A stretch of DNA of 53,850 nt from JANYGM01 sp043764015 (GCA_043764015.1 JAYUKY010000043.1:1-53850), one strand, 5' to 3'; shown: positions 10,650-20,057, counted from the stretch's first letter. The notes: generated from the letters alone by a model not told the origin. Numbers and translations are program-made.

Positions 10650-10677
10650 CTAATTTCTAATTCACAATTCTTAATTA
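10650..10677. repeat. Heptad array immediately upstream of trxB
   Basis: Four 7-mers (CTAATTT, CTAATTC, ACAATTC, TTAATTA) end 5 nt before the ATG of trxB. An upstream TTG at 10620 would translate this array, which argues for the ATG at 10683. Confidence 0.75.
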
Positions 10678-10682
10678 TAACA

Positions 10683-11633
10683 ATGGAAATCAAAGAAAAA
10701 GTAAAATGTCTTATTATTGGGTCTGGTCCTGCGGGCTATACAGCGGCTATTTATGCGGCTCGTGCAGGTATTACGCCAACATTATATACAGGTATGCAAC
10801 CTGGCGGACAACTCACCATTACGAATGATGTAGAAAACTATCCTGGCTATCCTGATGGCGTGATGGGTCCTAAAATGATGCAAGATTTTGAGGCGCAAGC
10901 CAAAAGATTTGGTACTATTGTCAATACTGGTATCATTACGCAGGCTAATTTTTCACAAGATGGTGGTATTCATAGCGTTGTGGTTGATGATAAGTTTATT
11001 GTAGAAGCGGAAACCGTTATTATTTCTACTGGTGCATCTGCCAAATGGTTGGGTTTAGACTCTGAAAAACGCCTAAATGGTAGAGGTGTTTCTGCTTGTG
11101 CGGTTTGTGATGGTTTTTTCTTCAAAAATCAAGATGTGGCTATTGTGGGTGGCGGTGATACGGCTTGTGAAGAAGCAAGTTATTTATCAAAATTATGCAA
11201 GAAAATCTATATGATTGTGCGTAAGGACGAGTTTAGGGCATCAAAAATTATGCAAGAAAGAGTAAAGAAAAACCCTAAAATTGAAATTATCTGGAACACA
11301 GAAACTAAAGAAATACTTGGAAAAGAAGATGTAGAAGGCGTTTTATTGAAGAATTTGATTACAGGAGAAGAAAGAACTATTGTGGTTACGGGCTTTTTTG
11401 TAGCTATTGGACACAAACCCAATACAGATATTTTCAAAGGGCAAATTGATTTAGATGAAAACGGCTACATAGAAACCATAAAAGGTTCTTCTAAAACCAA
11501 TCTGGAAGGTGTTTTTGCTTGCGGAGATGCCCAAGACCACGTGTATAGGCAAGCAGTTACTGCCGCAGGAACGGGTTGTATGGCTGCTCTTGATGCAGAA
11601 CGCTACCTTATTTCTAAGGAAGTTTACGCTTAA
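10683..11633 (+). CDS. trxB: Thioredoxin reductase
   Basis: This NADPH-dependent flavoenzyme reduces thioredoxin. The 316-residue protein has the FAD-binding GSGPAGYTAA at 13-22, the redox-active CAVC at 139-142, the NADPH-binding GGGDTA at 156-161 and a C-terminal FAD motif (ACGDAQD). The ATG at 10683 was chosen over a TTG 63 nt upstream because the extra 21 residues would be a translated heptad array and are absent from the family. It follows sprA after about 160 bp of repeats and ends before a strong hairpin shared with the convergent ABC gene. Confidence 0.97.
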   Translation: MEIKEKVKCLIIGSGPAGYTAAIYAARAGITPTLYTGMQPGGQLTITNDVENYPGYPDGVMGPKMMQDFEAQAKRFGTIVNTGIITQANFSQDGGIHSVVVDDKFIVEAETVIISTGASAKWLGLDSEKRLNGRGVSACAVCDGFFFKNQDVAIVGGGDTACEEASYLSKLCKKIYMIVRKDEFRASKIMQERVKKNPKIEIIWNTETKEILGKEDVEGVLLKNLITGEERTIVVTGFFVAIGHKPNTDIFKGQIDLDENGYIETIKGSSKTNLEGVFACGDAQDHVYRQAVTAAGTGCMAALDAERYLISKEVYA

Positions 11634-11642
11634 GAAACTTTA

Positions 11643-11746
11643 AATCACGGATTTAAGAACGATTACAAGATGACACAGATTTTTATTGATTTTAATTTCT
11701 CTAAAAATCCGTGTCATTTGTGTAATCAAAATAAAATCTGTGATTC
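11643..11746. repeat. Large inverted repeat downstream of trxB
   Basis: Arms of about 43 nt start AATCACGGATTT on the left and end AAATCTGTGATT on the right, with inner parts GATTACA..GACAC and GTGTCAT..TGTAATC. This is the widespread Bacteroidota type of intergenic palindrome built from CGGATT/GTGTAATC words. Confidence 0.85.
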
Positions 11747-11786
11747 GGACAAATAAATGCAATAAGTTACTTTTCTTTCTCTTCTC

Positions 11787-11826
11787 ATAAAAGAAGCATA
11801 CAAATTTTTTTGTATGCTTCTTTTAT
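11787..11826. terminator. Bidirectional terminator between trxB and the ABC transporter
   Basis: An 18-bp perfect stem around AAGAAGCATACAAA with a 3-nt loop is bounded by A-rich and T-rich ends. It lies between the two convergent stop codons and so can serve both genes. Confidence 0.85.
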
Positions 11827-11853
11827 TTCATCAATTCTGTATTTATTCATAAC

Positions 11854-13590
11854 TTACATTTCATTTTCATCATTTTTCTTTTCTAATGAAATAATTTTTT
11901 TGAGAGCTGCGTTTCTGATAACGGTTGCTACACCATTTGTAAGATATACGTGATAATCACATTTTGCGGCAAAATCATTGTCATTACTAGCTACAACAAT
12001 GGTGGCATTATGTTTTTTGCTAATAATATAATCAATCATATTATTTTTGGTTGGTTTTTCAAGTCCTTGCCAAGGTTCTTCTAAAAGTAGTAAACTTGGG
12101 TCATTAACAAAGGCTCTCAATAATAAAATTTTCCTCACAACTGTTGCAGGAAATTTGCGCCCTGTTGGGTCTAAATCTGTTTGAAAACCGTTATGTAATT
12201 TATCCAAAAAATTATCAATACCTAATTTTTGGGCGGTTTCAGTGATTTTATCATAAGAAATGTTTGCTCTTCCCATATTGATATTTTCAGAAACTGTACC
12301 TAAAAATACTTCTTGCTCGTTAGAATATGTACCAATTTTGTTGCGTAATATTTCTAATGGATAATTATTGATAGGAATTTTATTGAAGAGAATTGCGCCA
12401 GTAAAGTCGTTATAATTGGTACTAAGGACTTTCAAAAAAGATGATTTTCCTGCGCCCTCTTGCCCAGACACACAAACGGTGCTATTAGCGGGTATATTTA
12501 GACTGATTTTATTCAAAACTCTTTTTCCTTCTTGATACTCAAAATTAAGGTCTATCATTTCAATGCTAACACCTTTGTCTAGGCAATGTACATCTGTATC
12601 AGCCATAGAAACGGCATCTTTTTCCAGTGGACTTTCAACGACTGATTCTATTTTTTCTAGGCTCGTAACCACATCATACAAGCCATCTAAGCTCGTAATG
12701 AGCTTTTCAACGGCATTTATTACTGTAATAATGACAATTTCTGCAGCAATAAATTCACCAATATTTAGCTCTTGATTGAGAAGCAAATAAATGCCAATAG
12801 TAAGCATAGAAGCCGTAATAGCTACTTTAAAAAATACTAATGTTCTATATTGAAAAAGCAAAACCTTAAAATGTTCAGTACGAGCATTCAGGTAACCAAC
12901 CACATTTTTATCTGTTTGCAGAAGGTTAAAATGCGTTCCTTGACTGAATTTAAGAGATTTTATCACTCGTGCCATCTCTTGCAACCAACCTACAACTTCA
13001 TATTTATAATTACTTTCTTTTATGCTTGTTGTCAGTCCTTTGTTGCTGGTATATCTCAAAATAATCCACAAGATAGCCACCAACAAAAACCCAAATGCAA
13101 TAAAAGCTACGTTATAGAAAGCAAGCAGTATCAAGCCAAAAAGTATCTGAATAGTAGCCGTAGGAATGTCTAGGAGCAGTTTTGAAAGCCCTTTTTGTAT
13201 GGTGAGAACTTCAAAAAAGCGGTTTACTTTTTCTGGAAGATAATAATTATCTATTCTTTTTAGGTCAAAAGAAGGGATTTTTTCTGCAAATTCAAAAGCA
13301 TAACGAGCAAAAATACTTTGTTGAATTTTCTCTGTTATTTTCATTTGGTTGATCTGCATCACGCCTCCCGCAAGCACGCCAAGCACCACAAGTACAATCA
13401 AAACATAAATAGAGGTAACCATAGATGCACCCAACACAAACCCAATAATGCTCTGAATACCCACAGGAACGCTAAGTTGCACCAAACCACTTAAAATAGC
13501 ATAAAAATAGATAGAAACAATTTCTGTTTTATCAAATGAAATTAAATCTTGTAATCTTTTTAACGGATTGATATTGCTTGCTTGCGCCAT
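11854..13590 (-). CDS. ABC exporter, fused permease-ATPase, with degenerate ATPase motifs
   Basis: This is a type I ABC exporter half-molecule of about 578 residues: an N-terminal six-helix membrane domain (residues ~20-300), then an ATPase domain. Walker A is intact (GQEGAGKS, 376-383 counting from the chosen start). The LSGGQ signature is replaced by GRKFPA. Walker B reads LLLLEE instead of ending DE, and the switch histidine is Asn536 (VVASND). It may act as the degenerate half of a heterodimer or as a peptidase-less type I secretion ATPase; no partner or HlyD-like adaptor lies in the window. The start at 13590 (MAQAS) is preferred to an ATG at 13632, because a TATATTTG -7 box lies at 13630-13637. 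Confidence 0.85.
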   Translation of the reverse strand: MAQASNINPLKRLQDLISFDKTEIVSIYFYAILSGLVQLSVPVGIQSIIGFVLGASMVTSIYVLIVLVVLGVLAGGVMQINQMKITEKIQQSIFARYAFEFAEKIPSFDLKRIDNYYLPEKVNRFFEVLTIQKGLSKLLLDIPTATIQILFGLILLAFYNVAFIAFGFLLVAILWIILRYTSNKGLTTSIKESNYKYEVVGWLQEMARVIKSLKFSQGTHFNLLQTDKNVVGYLNARTEHFKVLLFQYRTLVFFKVAITASMLTIGIYLLLNQELNIGEFIAAEIVIITVINAVEKLITSLDGLYDVVTSLEKIESVVESPLEKDAVSMADTDVHCLDKGVSIEMIDLNFEYQEGKRVLNKISLNIPANSTVCVSGQEGAGKSSFLKVLSTNYNDFTGAILFNKIPINNYPLEILRNKIGTYSNEQEVFLGTVSENINMGRANISYDKITETAQKLGIDNFLDKLHNGFQTDLDPTGRKFPATVVRKILLLRAFVNDPSLLLLEEPWQGLEKPTKNNMIDYIISKKHNATIVVASNDNDFAAKCDYHVYLTNGVATVIRNAALKKIISLEKKNDENEM

Positions 13591-13629
13591 AAAGTAATGA
13601 ATAAGAGTAAATATAGGTTTTAAATGTCG

Positions 13630-13637
13630 CAAATATA
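13630..13637 (-). promoter_or_regulatory. Possible -7 box for the ABC transporter gene
   Basis: On the minus strand this reads TATATTTG, matching the Bacteroidota -7 consensus TAnnTTTG, 40 nt before the chosen start. No well-spaced TTG is present upstream, so confidence is limited. Confidence 0.45.
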
Positions 13638-13729
13638 TATATTTTTCTTTACAATAGCATTACTATTGCAAAGAAAATCAGAGATTTTATTTTTCTGTCA
13701 AAAAACATACAAATATAATTCTTATGTTA

Positions 13730-13760
13730 TTTGCTATTTCTGTAATTTTCATTACTTTTG
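13730..13760 (+). promoter_or_regulatory. Bacteroidota-type promoter for the MoxR gene
   Basis: TTTG at 13730-13733 and TACTTTTG at 13753-13760 are separated by exactly 19 nt. This is the consensus -33/-7 pair for the primary sigma factor of Bacteroidota. The gene start is 39 nt downstream. It is the cleanest promoter in the window. Confidence 0.8.
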
Positions 13761-13799
13761 TAGTGATTAAAAGCATTAAAATTATATCAAAATCAAATA

Positions 13800-14876
13800 A
13801 TGGAAAAAGAAAATATTAACCCAAATAATGAAAATAACGAGAACAACGAAAATCATAACGAAAGTTCTAGCGGAGGTTCTAACGAAACTAATCATAAAAT
13901 AGAAGAAAATATTTTTGAAAAACGTATTGATTTGACTGTTTTGCGCAATGCCGTTATAAATATTAAACACGAAATTAGTAAAGTAATTGTTGGGCAAGAA
14001 AAAGTAGTTGATTTGATTATTGCGTCTGTGCTTGCTGATGGGCATATTTTGTTAGAAGGCGTGCCAGGTGTGGCAAAAACGCTTACTGCAAAACTTCTTT
14101 CAAAAATTATTGCTATCAATTTTTCTCGTATTCAATTTACGCCAGATTTGATGCCATCAGATGTATTGGGAACGTCTATTTTTAACCTAAAAACATCAGA
14201 ATTTGAGTTTAAAAAAGGTCCTATTTTCTCTAATTTGATACTTATTGATGAAATAAACCGTGCGCCTGCCAAAACACAAGCCGCACTTTTTGAGGTAATG
14301 GAAGAACGCCAAATAACTATTGATGGGCATACTTACCCAATGCCGCCACCTTTTTTGGTGATTGCTACGCAAAATCCAATAGAACAAGAAGGCACTTACA
14401 GACTTCCAGAGGCACAATTAGACCGTTTTTTATTCAAAATTGAAATTGATTATCCAAAATTAGAAGAAGAGGTACAAATACTCGTCAAAGCAACACAACG
14501 TGGAAATGCGCACCAATTACAAGAAGTACAAGTTGTTATTTCAGGGGAAGAAATTGAGGCTTACCGCTTGATTATTAAGAAAATACACGTTGAAAATAAC
14601 TTGCTTACCTACATTGCAACTATTGTAGGCGCAACACGCAATAGTCATTCTTTGTATTTGGGTGCTTCTCCTCGTGCATCTCTTGCCATACTTAATGCCT
14701 CAAAATCTTATGCAGCAATGCAGGGAAGGGATTTTATCACGCCAGACGACATCAAATATGTGGCTTTCCCTGTGCTAAGACACAGAGTAATGCTTACACC
14801 AGAGAAAGAAATGGAAGGTATCAATGTGGAAGAAGTTATCAACCAAATAGTACAATCTGTGGAAGTACCTAGATAA
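13800..14876 (+). CDS. MoxR-family AAA+ ATPase
   Basis: MoxR ATPases are chaperone-like AAA+ proteins that help mature enzyme complexes or envelope proteins. The 358-residue protein shows Walker A GVPGVAKT at 87-94, Walker B LILIDE at 146-151, and the family sequence EINRAPAKTQAALFEVMEE. The first ~38 residues are Asn/Glu-rich low complexity and unusual for the family. The usual MoxR neighbours (DUF58 and von Willebrand factor A proteins) are missing from the window; the next gene is a membrane HEAT protein. A consensus promoter lies just upstream. Confidence 0.95.
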   Translation: MEKENINPNNENNENNENHNESSSGGSNETNHKIEENIFEKRIDLTVLRNAVINIKHEISKVIVGQEKVVDLIIASVLADGHILLEGVPGVAKTLTAKLLSKIIAINFSRIQFTPDLMPSDVLGTSIFNLKTSEFEFKKGPIFSNLILIDEINRAPAKTQAALFEVMEERQITIDGHTYPMPPPFLVIATQNPIEQEGTYRLPEAQLDRFLFKIEIDYPKLEEEVQILVKATQRGNAHQLQEVQVVISGEEIEAYRLIIKKIHVENNLLTYIATIVGATRNSHSLYLGASPRASLAILNASKSYAAMQGRDFITPDDIKYVAFPVLRHRVMLTPEKEMEGINVEEVINQIVQSVEVPR

Positions 14877-14901
14877 GTACGAATTTAGAGGTACGAGGTA
14901 C
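14874..14901. repeat. Heptad array downstream of the MoxR gene
   Basis: Four 7-mers: TAAGTAC, GAATTTA, GAGGTAC, GAGGTAC. The array begins within the stop codon of the MoxR gene. The unit matches that at 10525-10559. Confidence 0.8.
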
Positions 14902-15043
14902 AAACATAAAATATTGATTATTAGCCTAAAACTGTTGTTTGTATCTTCATAAATAACAATCATAAAATTTTGATCTTGTATTTCTTAGTGCCTACTTAGT
15001 ATGTATTTCTTAATGAACTTAGTATTAAAAATAAATAGATATA

Positions 15044-15064
15044 ATTTTAAATTCATAATTACTT
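15044..15064. repeat. Short heptad array abutting the start of the HEAT-fusion gene
   Basis: Three degenerate 7-mers (ATTTTAA, ATTCATA, ATTACTT) run directly into the ATG at 15065. This is the weakest of the arrays. Confidence 0.45.
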
Positions 15065-18000
15065 ATGCGTAAAATTCTTTTAAAAATCTTTGATATTGAA
15101 GATAACGAGTTTGTGCAAGTAATGCTGCTACTCGCTATGGGTTTTGCTATTGGTGTTTTTTTGGCTACTTATGATGTGGCTACAATGACCCTTTTTGTAG
15201 GAAATCTTAACGAAAATACAGATTTACCACTTGCCGTAATGGCTACGGGTGGCGTAGGGATAGTATTTACTTATCTTTTTTCTTTCTTACAATCCAAAAT
15301 ATCTTATTCACGCCTTTCTGTAGCGGTTTTATTGATTATTTTGTGTTCGCTGATTGCTATTCGTGTCGGATATGGTGAAATAACGCCAGAAACAATGAAA
15401 AACAAAAAAGAGCTTATTTTCCTATCATTAGTGCTTATGGGTCCTTTTGATGCGCTTTTATTGCTTATTTTTTGGGGAAGTATTGCTCGTATGTTTGTCT
15501 TAAAACAACAAAAACGCATTGTGGGTGGCGTGGACGTAGGAAAAGGTGTTGCAACGCTTATAGCATTCCTTACCATTCCCATTATTTCTAACTTTTTGCC
15601 TAATACCGCAGACCTTACTTATATTAGTATCAGCGCATTAGCTGTTATTATTGGCATCTATTTGGCTATTATTGCAAAATCTCCTTTACTCGCAAAAGGC
15701 AAGCAAAAGCGTGTACGTATGAGAGGTGAAAGTGTGGCAAAACTTACTTCTTTTGGCTTTTTATCTATGCTGAAAAACAAATATATTGTTGCAATGATGC
15801 TTTTTGTGATGTGTGCTATGGTTGGGAGCAAATTTGTAGATTATACTTTTGTCAATGTAATGGGGCAACAATACCCAGATGAGAAAGATTTACAGAATTT
15901 TATTGCTGTTTTTCAAGGAATTACGCTGGTTTTTGCCCTCATTATTCAGGTTTTTGTAAGTGATTGGCTCGTGGAAACGTACGGTTTACGTGTAACACTT
16001 CTCATAAATCCTATACTTTTGATTGTTTTCACAATTTTATGTGCAGTTATTGGCTCATTTATGGGTTTTGAGCCTGCTTCTAGTGGTTTTATATTGTTCT
16101 TTTTGGCGGTGGCTTTGAGTAAAATGTTTGCAAGTTCTCTCAAAGATGCCATTGATGATGCCGTATTCAAGTTTTTTTACTTTCCCATTGATGCCACCAT
16201 ACGCTTAGACGTGATGGCACGTATGGACGGGCTCATTAAAGTTGGCTCTGGACTTATTGCAGGGCTTATTTTGACAGGAATACAGGTTTTGCATTTTTCT
16301 AGTTTGCTGCTGTTTACTTTTGCACTTATTCCTATCATTATTGCGTGGGTTTTTTCTACCAACAAGATGTATGAGAAATACCGTATTACACTACAAGAAA
16401 CGTTGATTAGCACCAAAAATAAGGCAGTCAAAAACGTCAATAGTGAGTTTTCTATTGATAGAATGCTTTTAGGCGAAATCAAAAGCGACAACCCAGAAAA
16501 GGTTATTTTTGCCCTCAAATTAATGGAAAAATTAGAGCCGACACTTTTTGAGGAAAAAATGGTTGCTTTGGCTAATAACGCTGATTTTCCTACGGTGCAA
16601 GATTATGCAATGGCAAAAATTGAAGCCCTCAATATCACGCAAGAAGGCGTTACCTCTTTCAAAGTGATGTCAGATGAGCAAGTGCGTACAAAAGTCAAAT
16701 CAAGAAATATTAATGACAGATTAGAAATAGCAAAGATTTTTCATGCTGTTTCTAATCCAAAGAACGAATATTTGTTGATAGAACTACTTCGTGATATTGA
16801 TTTTAAAGTCCGTTTGTATGCCATTCACGCAGCAAGAAAAATCAAAAAACCAGAATCTTGGACTATCCTCATTGATGCTTTGCCTTCTGCCTTGCTAGGA
16901 AATGCCGCTGCTGCTGCCCTGATTGCTATGGGTGATGGTGTGTTGCCATTTTTGGAAGCTTCTTTTCAAAAAACGGGACAAAATGAACAGATTATGTCCC
17001 GTATTGTGCAGATTTATGGCAGAATTGGTACGCCAAAAGCTATTTCTTTGTTGTGGGGCAAACTTTCGTACCCAGACCAAGAAGTCATAGAACAGGCACT
17101 TTTTGCATTTAGTTATAATAATATCAAAGTGCCAGAAGACAAACACACGCTTATCAACCATATCATAGAAGTTGAAATTGGAGATGCTGCGTGGGATATT
17201 GCCGCACTTTCAGAGATAAAAGATGCTCGTTATAATGAATATCTTATCAAGTCTTTGAAAGATGAAGTTGCCTACAATTTTGAAAGTATCTTTACTTTGT
17301 TGTCTTTAATATATGATTACCAATCTATACAACTTGTAAAAGATTGTTTAGAAAGCGACCAAGCAGACGGAAAAATGTTTGCTATTGAGCTTTTGGACAT
17401 GTTTCTGGCTGATGAACTCAAACCAAAACTTTTCCCTATTTTGGAAGACATCAAAAACGAGGAAAAAGTAGAAAAATTGCAGATTTATTTCCCTCGTGAA
17501 AAATTTAATTCTGTTGATGTTTTAAAGCACCTTATTAGCAGAGATTATACTTTTACTAACCGTTGGACACGTGCTACCGCTATTTATTCTCTCGGAAATA
17601 CCGCTGATTTGATTGGTTTGGAGGAGCTAAAAGCTAATTTATTTCACCCAGACCCACTTTTGTACGAAACTTCTGCGTGGGCAATTTGTGTACACGACCG
17701 CCCTCAATACGAGGCTATGAAAGACCGTTTGCCAAAGAAAACAATGCTTGAAATTGATGAAGTAATGAAAAAAGCATTAGGAAATACTGTTGAAATAATG
17801 CCTTTGAGGATACAAAAAACAATGTTTTTGAAAGAAATTGACTTTTTCCAAAATATCCCTTCTGATATTGTTTCTGAAATTGTAGAACTTATACAAGTGC
17901 GTAAAATTGCGAGAGATGCCATAGTTTTGCACAAGGGACAAAATGCAGACAGTCCTATTTATGTGGTTGTGAGTGGTCGTTTGGCTTCTTTTGGAGATAA

Positions 18001-18232
18001 TGATAAAATCATAAAAACTTATGAACAAAGAGAAATTCTTGGGGAAAAGCTTGTAAGTGATGATGATTTTTATGACCGTAATATTTTTGCTACAGAGCCT
18101 ACCATACTTTTTGAAATAGATAAAAACCAGTTTTTTGAAATGCTCACGCACAACCACGAGTTTGCTCGTGGCTTTATTGATGCCGTTGGTCAGCATTTTG
18201 AAGATACAATGGTGGAAGTAAAACGAGTTTAA
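15065..18232 (+). CDS. Membrane transporter-like / HEAT repeat / cyclic-nucleotide-binding fusion protein
   Basis: The 1055-residue protein has three parts. Residues ~15-430 hold about twelve hydrophobic helices arranged like the nucleotide (ATP/ADP) translocase or MFS fold. Residues ~450-910 are a helical HEAT-type solenoid (for example KVRLYAIHAARKIKKPESW). Residues ~930-1045 look like a cyclic-nucleotide-binding domain (IYVVVSGRLASFG and a following GEKLV). The combination suggests a membrane protein gated or localised by a cytoplasmic nucleotide sensor. The transported substrate, if any, is unknown. The cNMP domain lacks an obvious RxA-type phosphate-binding cassette, so ligand binding is uncertain. 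Confidence 0.8.
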   Translation: MRKILLKIFDIEDNEFVQVMLLLAMGFAIGVFLATYDVATMTLFVGNLNENTDLPLAVMATGGVGIVFTYLFSFLQSKISYSRLSVAVLLIILCSLIAIRVGYGEITPETMKNKKELIFLSLVLMGPFDALLLLIFWGSIARMFVLKQQKRIVGGVDVGKGVATLIAFLTIPIISNFLPNTADLTYISISALAVIIGIYLAIIAKSPLLAKGKQKRVRMRGESVAKLTSFGFLSMLKNKYIVAMMLFVMCAMVGSKFVDYTFVNVMGQQYPDEKDLQNFIAVFQGITLVFALIIQVFVSDWLVETYGLRVTLLINPILLIVFTILCAVIGSFMGFEPASSGFILFFLAVALSKMFASSLKDAIDDAVFKFFYFPIDATIRLDVMARMDGLIKVGSGLIAGLILTGIQVLHFSSLLLFTFALIPIIIAWVFSTNKMYEKYRITLQETLISTKNKAVKNVNSEFSIDRMLLGEIKSDNPEKVIFALKLMEKLEPTLFEEKMVALANNADFPTVQDYAMAKIEALNITQEGVTSFKVMSDEQVRTKVKSRNINDRLEIAKIFHAVSNPKNEYLLIELLRDIDFKVRLYAIHAARKIKKPESWTILIDALPSALLGNAAAAALIAMGDGVLPFLEASFQKTGQNEQIMSRIVQIYGRIGTPKAISLLWGKLSYPDQEVIEQALFAFSYNNIKVPEDKHTLINHIIEVEIGDAAWDIAALSEIKDARYNEYLIKSLKDEVAYNFESIFTLLSLIYDYQSIQLVKDCLESDQADGKMFAIELLDMFLADELKPKLFPILEDIKNEEKVEKLQIYFPREKFNSVDVLKHLISRDYTFTNRWTRATAIYSLGNTADLIGLEELKANLFHPDPLLYETSAWAICVHDRPQYEAMKDRLPKKTMLEIDEVMKKALGNTVEIMPLRIQKTMFLKEIDFFQNIPSDIVSEIVELIQVRKIARDAIVLHKGQNADSPIYVVVSGRLASFGDNDKIIKTYEQREILGEKLVSDDDFYDRNIFATEPTILFEIDKNQFFEMLTHNHEFARGFIDAVGQHFEDTMVEVKRV

Positions 18233-18266
18233 ATGCAATAAAAACGAGTAGTAGCGTTTAAGGTTA

Positions 18267-19601
18267 CTAATTTACTTTAAACGCCTTATAACCAATAATA
18301 TGGTCGTATCTTGCACCAACTGGACGGTAATAAACAATAATTTCATAATCATTTCCTGTTGCTTGAAAACTGCCCTCAAAAGTAGTTTCAGAGACTTTAT
18401 TAGCCTTTTTTGTGGCATAAGCATAATTATAAATGCCTTGTTTGAGCAAAAAACCACCTTGATATGCGCCTAATTTTTCGTCATACGTGAGCTTGTGCGT
18501 GGCATCTGGCGTAAAATCATTGAATTTCCCCACTACAAACACCTCTTCATTGATATTGGGCGTTTTTAGTGAAAAATACACTTTTACATAATCACTACTG
18601 ATATTTCCTGTTTGGGTTTCATACTGATTTATGAAAAAACCTCCGCTCAAATCCTGCAAACGGGTATAACTCCTGCGTAACTCGTCTGTTTGTAACTGAA
18701 CAGTGGCGAGTTTTTGTGCAGGCATTTTTCCAATAATATTGGCAACAGAATCCAAAATGCTAATTTTTCTTACATTAAAACCCGTAAAAAGTAGGCTTTG
18801 CACATCAAAATAACGGTATTCGTTGTTTCCTTTAAAATTATTTTCTCCCTTAAAACTTGTGAAAATCATTAGTTTCTGAAATTCATTGATATTGAAAGCA
18901 TTAGACATTATCACAGCATTATCCCAACGGAAATTTTGCCTTAAAATCACTTTTACGGCAGCTTGGGGATTTACAATTTCGTAGTTTGGGTACGAAATAT
19001 CAAAGTCAATTTGTTGATTTTCAGTACGTTCCGACACAATATTACTAAAAACTCCTTTTGGAATAATATTTACCAAAGTTTCATAAACCACAAAACGCTT
19101 GCTTAAAACTATATCTTCTTCATTACCATCACGATAAACTTTAATAATATAATTCCCTGATACCCTGACTTTTGGCACAACAAACCTATAATGCGTGTAA
19201 CTGACAAGTGTTCCAGAGGAAAATTGTTGTTCCAAAATGCGTTGTTCGTTGTAATCAACAGTATATTCTGCTTCTACAAGTGCAGAAGGTGTCCAGTCTG
19301 CATTATAATGCGAAAGTTTGTAATAATAAGATTTTATTTTAGTAGAAATCTCATCAAATTCCAATATTAACGGAATATCTTGTGCCAAAGAAATAATGGC
19401 AGGTTGTACGCTTTCTGTTTTTGTGTTGAGTTTTGGGTAACATTGTACGGTTTTGATGCTGTCTTCATAGATTTTGTCTTCTGCAACAAACTTTTTATAG
19501 TCAAAATTGCTTTGTGTGTTGCTCGTGAGCGCAGGCGTACAACCCCAACACAAGACTAAAATTAGGAGAATGCAGGATTGTAGGATTTTTTTGGTAATCA
19601 T
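18267..19601 (-). CDS. DUF5103 / type IX secretion Plug-type lipoprotein
   Basis: The protein matches the DUF5103 pattern known from the Plug protein that closes the periplasmic side of the SprA pore: a Tyr-rich first domain with YYYKLSHYNADWTPSALVEAEY, then YTHYRFVVP, SGNYIIKVY and QNFRWDNA. From the chosen ATG at 19601 the N-terminus (ITKKILQSC...LCWGC) is a signal peptide ending in a lipobox-like Cys. The ATG at 19676 would put 25 charged residues in front of it. Length is about 444 residues. It faces the HEAT-fusion gene tail to tail, with only 34 nt between them. Confidence 0.88.
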   Translation of the reverse strand: MITKKILQSCILLILVLCWGCTPALTSNTQSNFDYKKFVAEDKIYEDSIKTVQCYPKLNTKTESVQPAIISLAQDIPLILEFDEISTKIKSYYYKLSHYNADWTPSALVEAEYTVDYNEQRILEQQFSSGTLVSYTHYRFVVPKVRVSGNYIIKVYRDGNEEDIVLSKRFVVYETLVNIIPKGVFSNIVSERTENQQIDFDISYPNYEIVNPQAAVKVILRQNFRWDNAVIMSNAFNINEFQKLMIFTSFKGENNFKGNNEYRYFDVQSLLFTGFNVRKISILDSVANIIGKMPAQKLATVQLQTDELRRSYTRLQDLSGGFFINQYETQTGNISSDYVKVYFSLKTPNINEEVFVVGKFNDFTPDATHKLTYDEKLGAYQGGFLLKQGIYNYAYATKKANKVSETTFEGSFQATGNDYEIIVYYRPVGARYDHIIGYKAFKVN

Positions 19602-19701
19602 TTTGATATTTTTTAATGTTTTTGTTTTTGTTTTTCTTGATAAGTAATGTATTGGAAATAACATACTAATTTCCAAAATAGAATAAGTATTTTTGGGGCA
19701 T

Positions 19702-19734
19702 AACTTCCCGAAAGTTGGAAACTTTCGGGAAGTT
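19702..19734. repeat. Perfect 15-bp hairpin
   Basis: AACTTCCCGAAAGTT is followed by GGA and its exact inverse. There is no T-run, and the hairpin lies upstream of both divergent genes, so it is more likely a dispersed palindrome than a terminator. Confidence 0.85.
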
Positions 19735-19801
19735 TAGTAGGAAGTTATTTACAATGTGTTACTAAATATCTGACAATGAACTGATAGTTAGAATTTATAA
19801 T

Positions 19802-19896
19802 GTAGAGATAAGGCGCTGCCTTATCTGAACTCGTTGTATTTTGCTAGGTGTGATGCTATTGTTTGTCCGTTAGATAAGGCAATGCCTTATCTCTAC
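19802..19896. repeat. Nested inverted repeat (GTAGAGATAAGGC family)
   Basis: The left element GTAGAGATAAGGC...CCTTATCT (19802-19826) and right element AGATAAGGCAATGCCTTATCTCTAC (as 19872-19896, 25 nt) are inverted copies, and each is also a hairpin. With the hairpin at 19702-19734 it accounts for most of the 456-bp gap between the Plug gene and the M16 gene. Confidence 0.85.
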
Positions 19897-20020
19897 AAAT
19901 ACGACCCAAACAGTTGTAGTTTCAGATTACTACAAAAGTAATATTTATTTTGTTAAATGTTTCATAAAACTTTCATAAAAAATCCTCAAAACTAAAAAAA
20001 AACCTTATTTTTGTATTTAA

Positions 20021-20055
20021 CTCACAACTCACAACTCAAAATTCACAACTCAAAT
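20021..20055. repeat. Heptad array upstream of the M16 gene
   Basis: Five 7-mers: CTCACAA, CTCACAA, CTCAAAA, TTCACAA, CTCAAAT. The array ends 2 nt before the ATG at 20058. Confidence 0.88.
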
Positions 20056-20057
20056 AA

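Noticed and set aside
19702..19734. Hairpin as a terminator
   Set aside because: No T-run on either side, and the hairpin lies upstream of two divergent genes.
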